A stretch of 22,053 bases of DNA from an uncultured bacterium (GTDB lineage Bacteria > Krumholzibacteriota > Krumholzibacteriia > LZORAL124-64-63): positions 1-22,053 of the forward strand of contig CAINDZ010000229.1 in the NCBI GenBank assembly GCA_903847545.1. The letters are read 5' to 3'. Numbering within the stretch: the first letter of the stretch is position 1; each line of letters opens with the position of its first letter. Below the pieces are notes generated by a model. It was given only the letters and a program-made list of their open reading frames with translations. It was not told the origin of the DNA and did not search any database. Below, piece by piece: positions 21,801 through 22,053 of this stretch. Both the position numbers and the translations under genes were made by a program.

Positions 21801-22053
21801 GACGAGGTAGCCCAGCGCGTCCTGGACGGCGACTCGCCGTCCTGGCGGGTCGAACGTGGTGCTCGTGATGTTCCCCAGGGCATCGGTGACGGCCACGGCG
21901 CGGCGCAGCTCGTCGTACCCGGTGGTCGTCACGTGGCCCAGCGGGTCCTTCTCCCAGATGGCGAGCCGACGCGGGTCGTAGCCGGTGGTGACGGCGTGAC
22001 CCGCGGCGTCGATGGCGGCGACGCGAAGGCTGCGCGGGTCCCAGACCATGGTA
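18879..22053 (-). CDS. RHS/YD-repeat polymorphic toxin with C-terminal deaminase domain, 5' end cut by the window edge
   Basis: The frame is open to the right edge, so the true start lies outside; residues are counted from the first Met in view (22049). Residues 1-570 are a long array of YD repeats of about 21 residues (GNPIAVIDPRGYRTSSSYDA type). They end in the RHS-core signature: RYYVQQRHLRADLGRWMSVD, then YLYVADRPTW and DPSGE near 576. The variable part follows. A hydrophobic segment near 775-805 (GAAAFLVLTMVIECIVEAVV) may help membrane passage. A Lys/Arg-rich stretch is next, and then the toxin: H997-S-E999 and PCLSC with Cys1025 and Cys1028, the zinc and proton-shuttle residues of deaminase-fold toxins. 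The frame ends shortly after the strand KLVIVLKHV with TAG. RHS proteins form a shell that carries the toxin, which acts in a neighbouring cell; deaminase toxins edit cytosine or adenine in nucleic acids. The substrate here is unknown. The ankyrin gene follows immediately. Confidence 0.93.
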   Translation of the reverse strand, partial: TMVWDPRSLRVAAIDAAGHAVTTGYDPRRLAIWEKDPLGHVTTTGYDELRRAVAVTDALGNITSTTFDPPGRRVAVQDALGYLVSTVLDEVGNPIAVIDPRGYRTSSSYDALGHVEQRMDPLGRIRTMTFDPAGNPLVRTDARGWPTTYTHDALDREVERWYRDDTRATTVYDAAGHEAAMQNPWGTLSFLDDRAGRRIAVVDTATNKRLTYTFDLAGRRTRMQDDALHTYDYKHLPDGQLLEILNVYGQRFTFAYDPAGRMTRRALANGVTIERTFDAAGREIIRENLKADGTALGVYTATYDPVGNRLTVQEFDGTLVTHEYDVLYRLVTDQRDGTYSFNRTYTYDEVGNRLTKSDSGALCTYGYDQADQLLRVGPWGSYVYPTNWTSDENGNLTVEDYVGNKTTFTFDTENRLTKVVQVSGYTEENTYSADGLRRVRLAGTSPIAYLWDDHVLLRDNNIHTTLPGSPGGLLSAKVGGDHRFYIPDMQGHVRQVTDVDGDAVAEYQYDAWGLIQLTAATAMAFADWGYTWDGKPGRYYVQQRHLRADLGRWMSVDPVETEPPYLYVADRPTWTADPSGEQSLLEWIVNPVGSSAGAAARGGMQVAETVAGTVDTLMQAFRSYYTPQRITDTLNSMAVHPVGRYILGGDPSGAMLLGAIQQFGVTLTSAAGKTSAKLRPLLEDILYEAMQPMSEAEAKRWQSQLVGGFAIGFVEEAKNNLTLQGALDFVSSVMADIDFFREAGLSFDTIWQRYVDEPLVGLAKQLASSRDASAEIIGLVMGAAAFLVLTMVIECIVEAVVTAPAAGAGSTIGVARLGIGTARLLKRAIDLRKEAQFGRVVARLAKSPSAAAAAKRIAGVVDRHKPRSRAMADVAGRYDNLVAEVQRAPKVKKVSYRPRISWASAEEAANIRSLKASFFQRLKGKIGDLVAKAEKNNVAYTISEGRMLASVSGSNVWVETFEERATRARTGLDIARQTRRGEGDRLPSRGARGKGDVHSEYKILEDLAAEDKLKGEVTIITDRYPCLSCRNAAAAAMERAKNQKPKLVIVLKHVRPR

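Noticed and set aside
1..22053. CRISPR array, tRNA, rRNA or insertion-sequence transposase
   Set aside because: I saw no regularly spaced repeats, no tRNA-like cloverleaf and no transposase motifs.

Overview
The window is GC-rich bacterial DNA. Every gene I can support lies on the minus strand, so the locus reads from right to left and both ends are cut through genes. Long multi-domain glycosyltransferases, an NPCBM carbohydrate-binding module, an RHS/YD-repeat toxin and a bacterial group II intron together suggest a large-genome environmental bacterium of the planctomycete, Armatimonadota or myxobacterial kind. The sequence alone does not fix the phylum. TGA is used as an ordinary stop by most genes here, so the code looks standard.

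Layout in transcription order. (1) 22053-17070 is a polymorphic-toxin module. It holds the C-terminal 1,056 residues of an RHS protein ending in a zinc-dependent deaminase-fold toxin, then an ankyrin-repeat protein, then a protein joining a SUKH (SMI1/KNR4) immunity-type domain to a second deaminase-fold domain. (2) About 17002-14166 is a second, decayed RHS tail split by a 2,298-base group II intron. The intron ends can be placed to the base (16858 and 14561). Joining the exons restores an RHS reading frame that aligns with the intact RHS gene upstream. The intron's reverse transcriptase/maturase carries one in-frame TGA where the family has a conserved Trp and appears to have lost its C-terminal HNH endonuclease. 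(3) 14169-2994 is a glycan module: a small SAM methyltransferase, a roughly 1,243-residue chimera (two GT2-type domains, NPCBM, a GT8-like domain, a methyltransferase), and a 2,197-residue protein with six glycosyltransferase domains and a TPR-like tail. (4) 2975-1 holds a 54-residue ORF with a strong ribosome binding site, a doubtful 75-residue ORF, and a reading frame of at least 826 codons that runs off the left edge without a stop.

Functional reading. The RHS toxin and its neighbours look like a contact-dependent or secreted deaminase toxin with candidate immunity proteins, followed by an orphan RHS cassette that the intron has invaded. The glycan module looks like an assembly line for a complex, possibly methylated, surface or protein-linked glycan. 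The two modules share a strand and abut with little spacing: the RHS relic's stop overlaps the methyltransferase start in ATGA. Whether they work together is inference. The points most worth checking are the SUKH-deaminase fusion, the two giant glycosyltransferase chimeras, the intron-split RHS cassette, and the unidentified long gene at the left edge.
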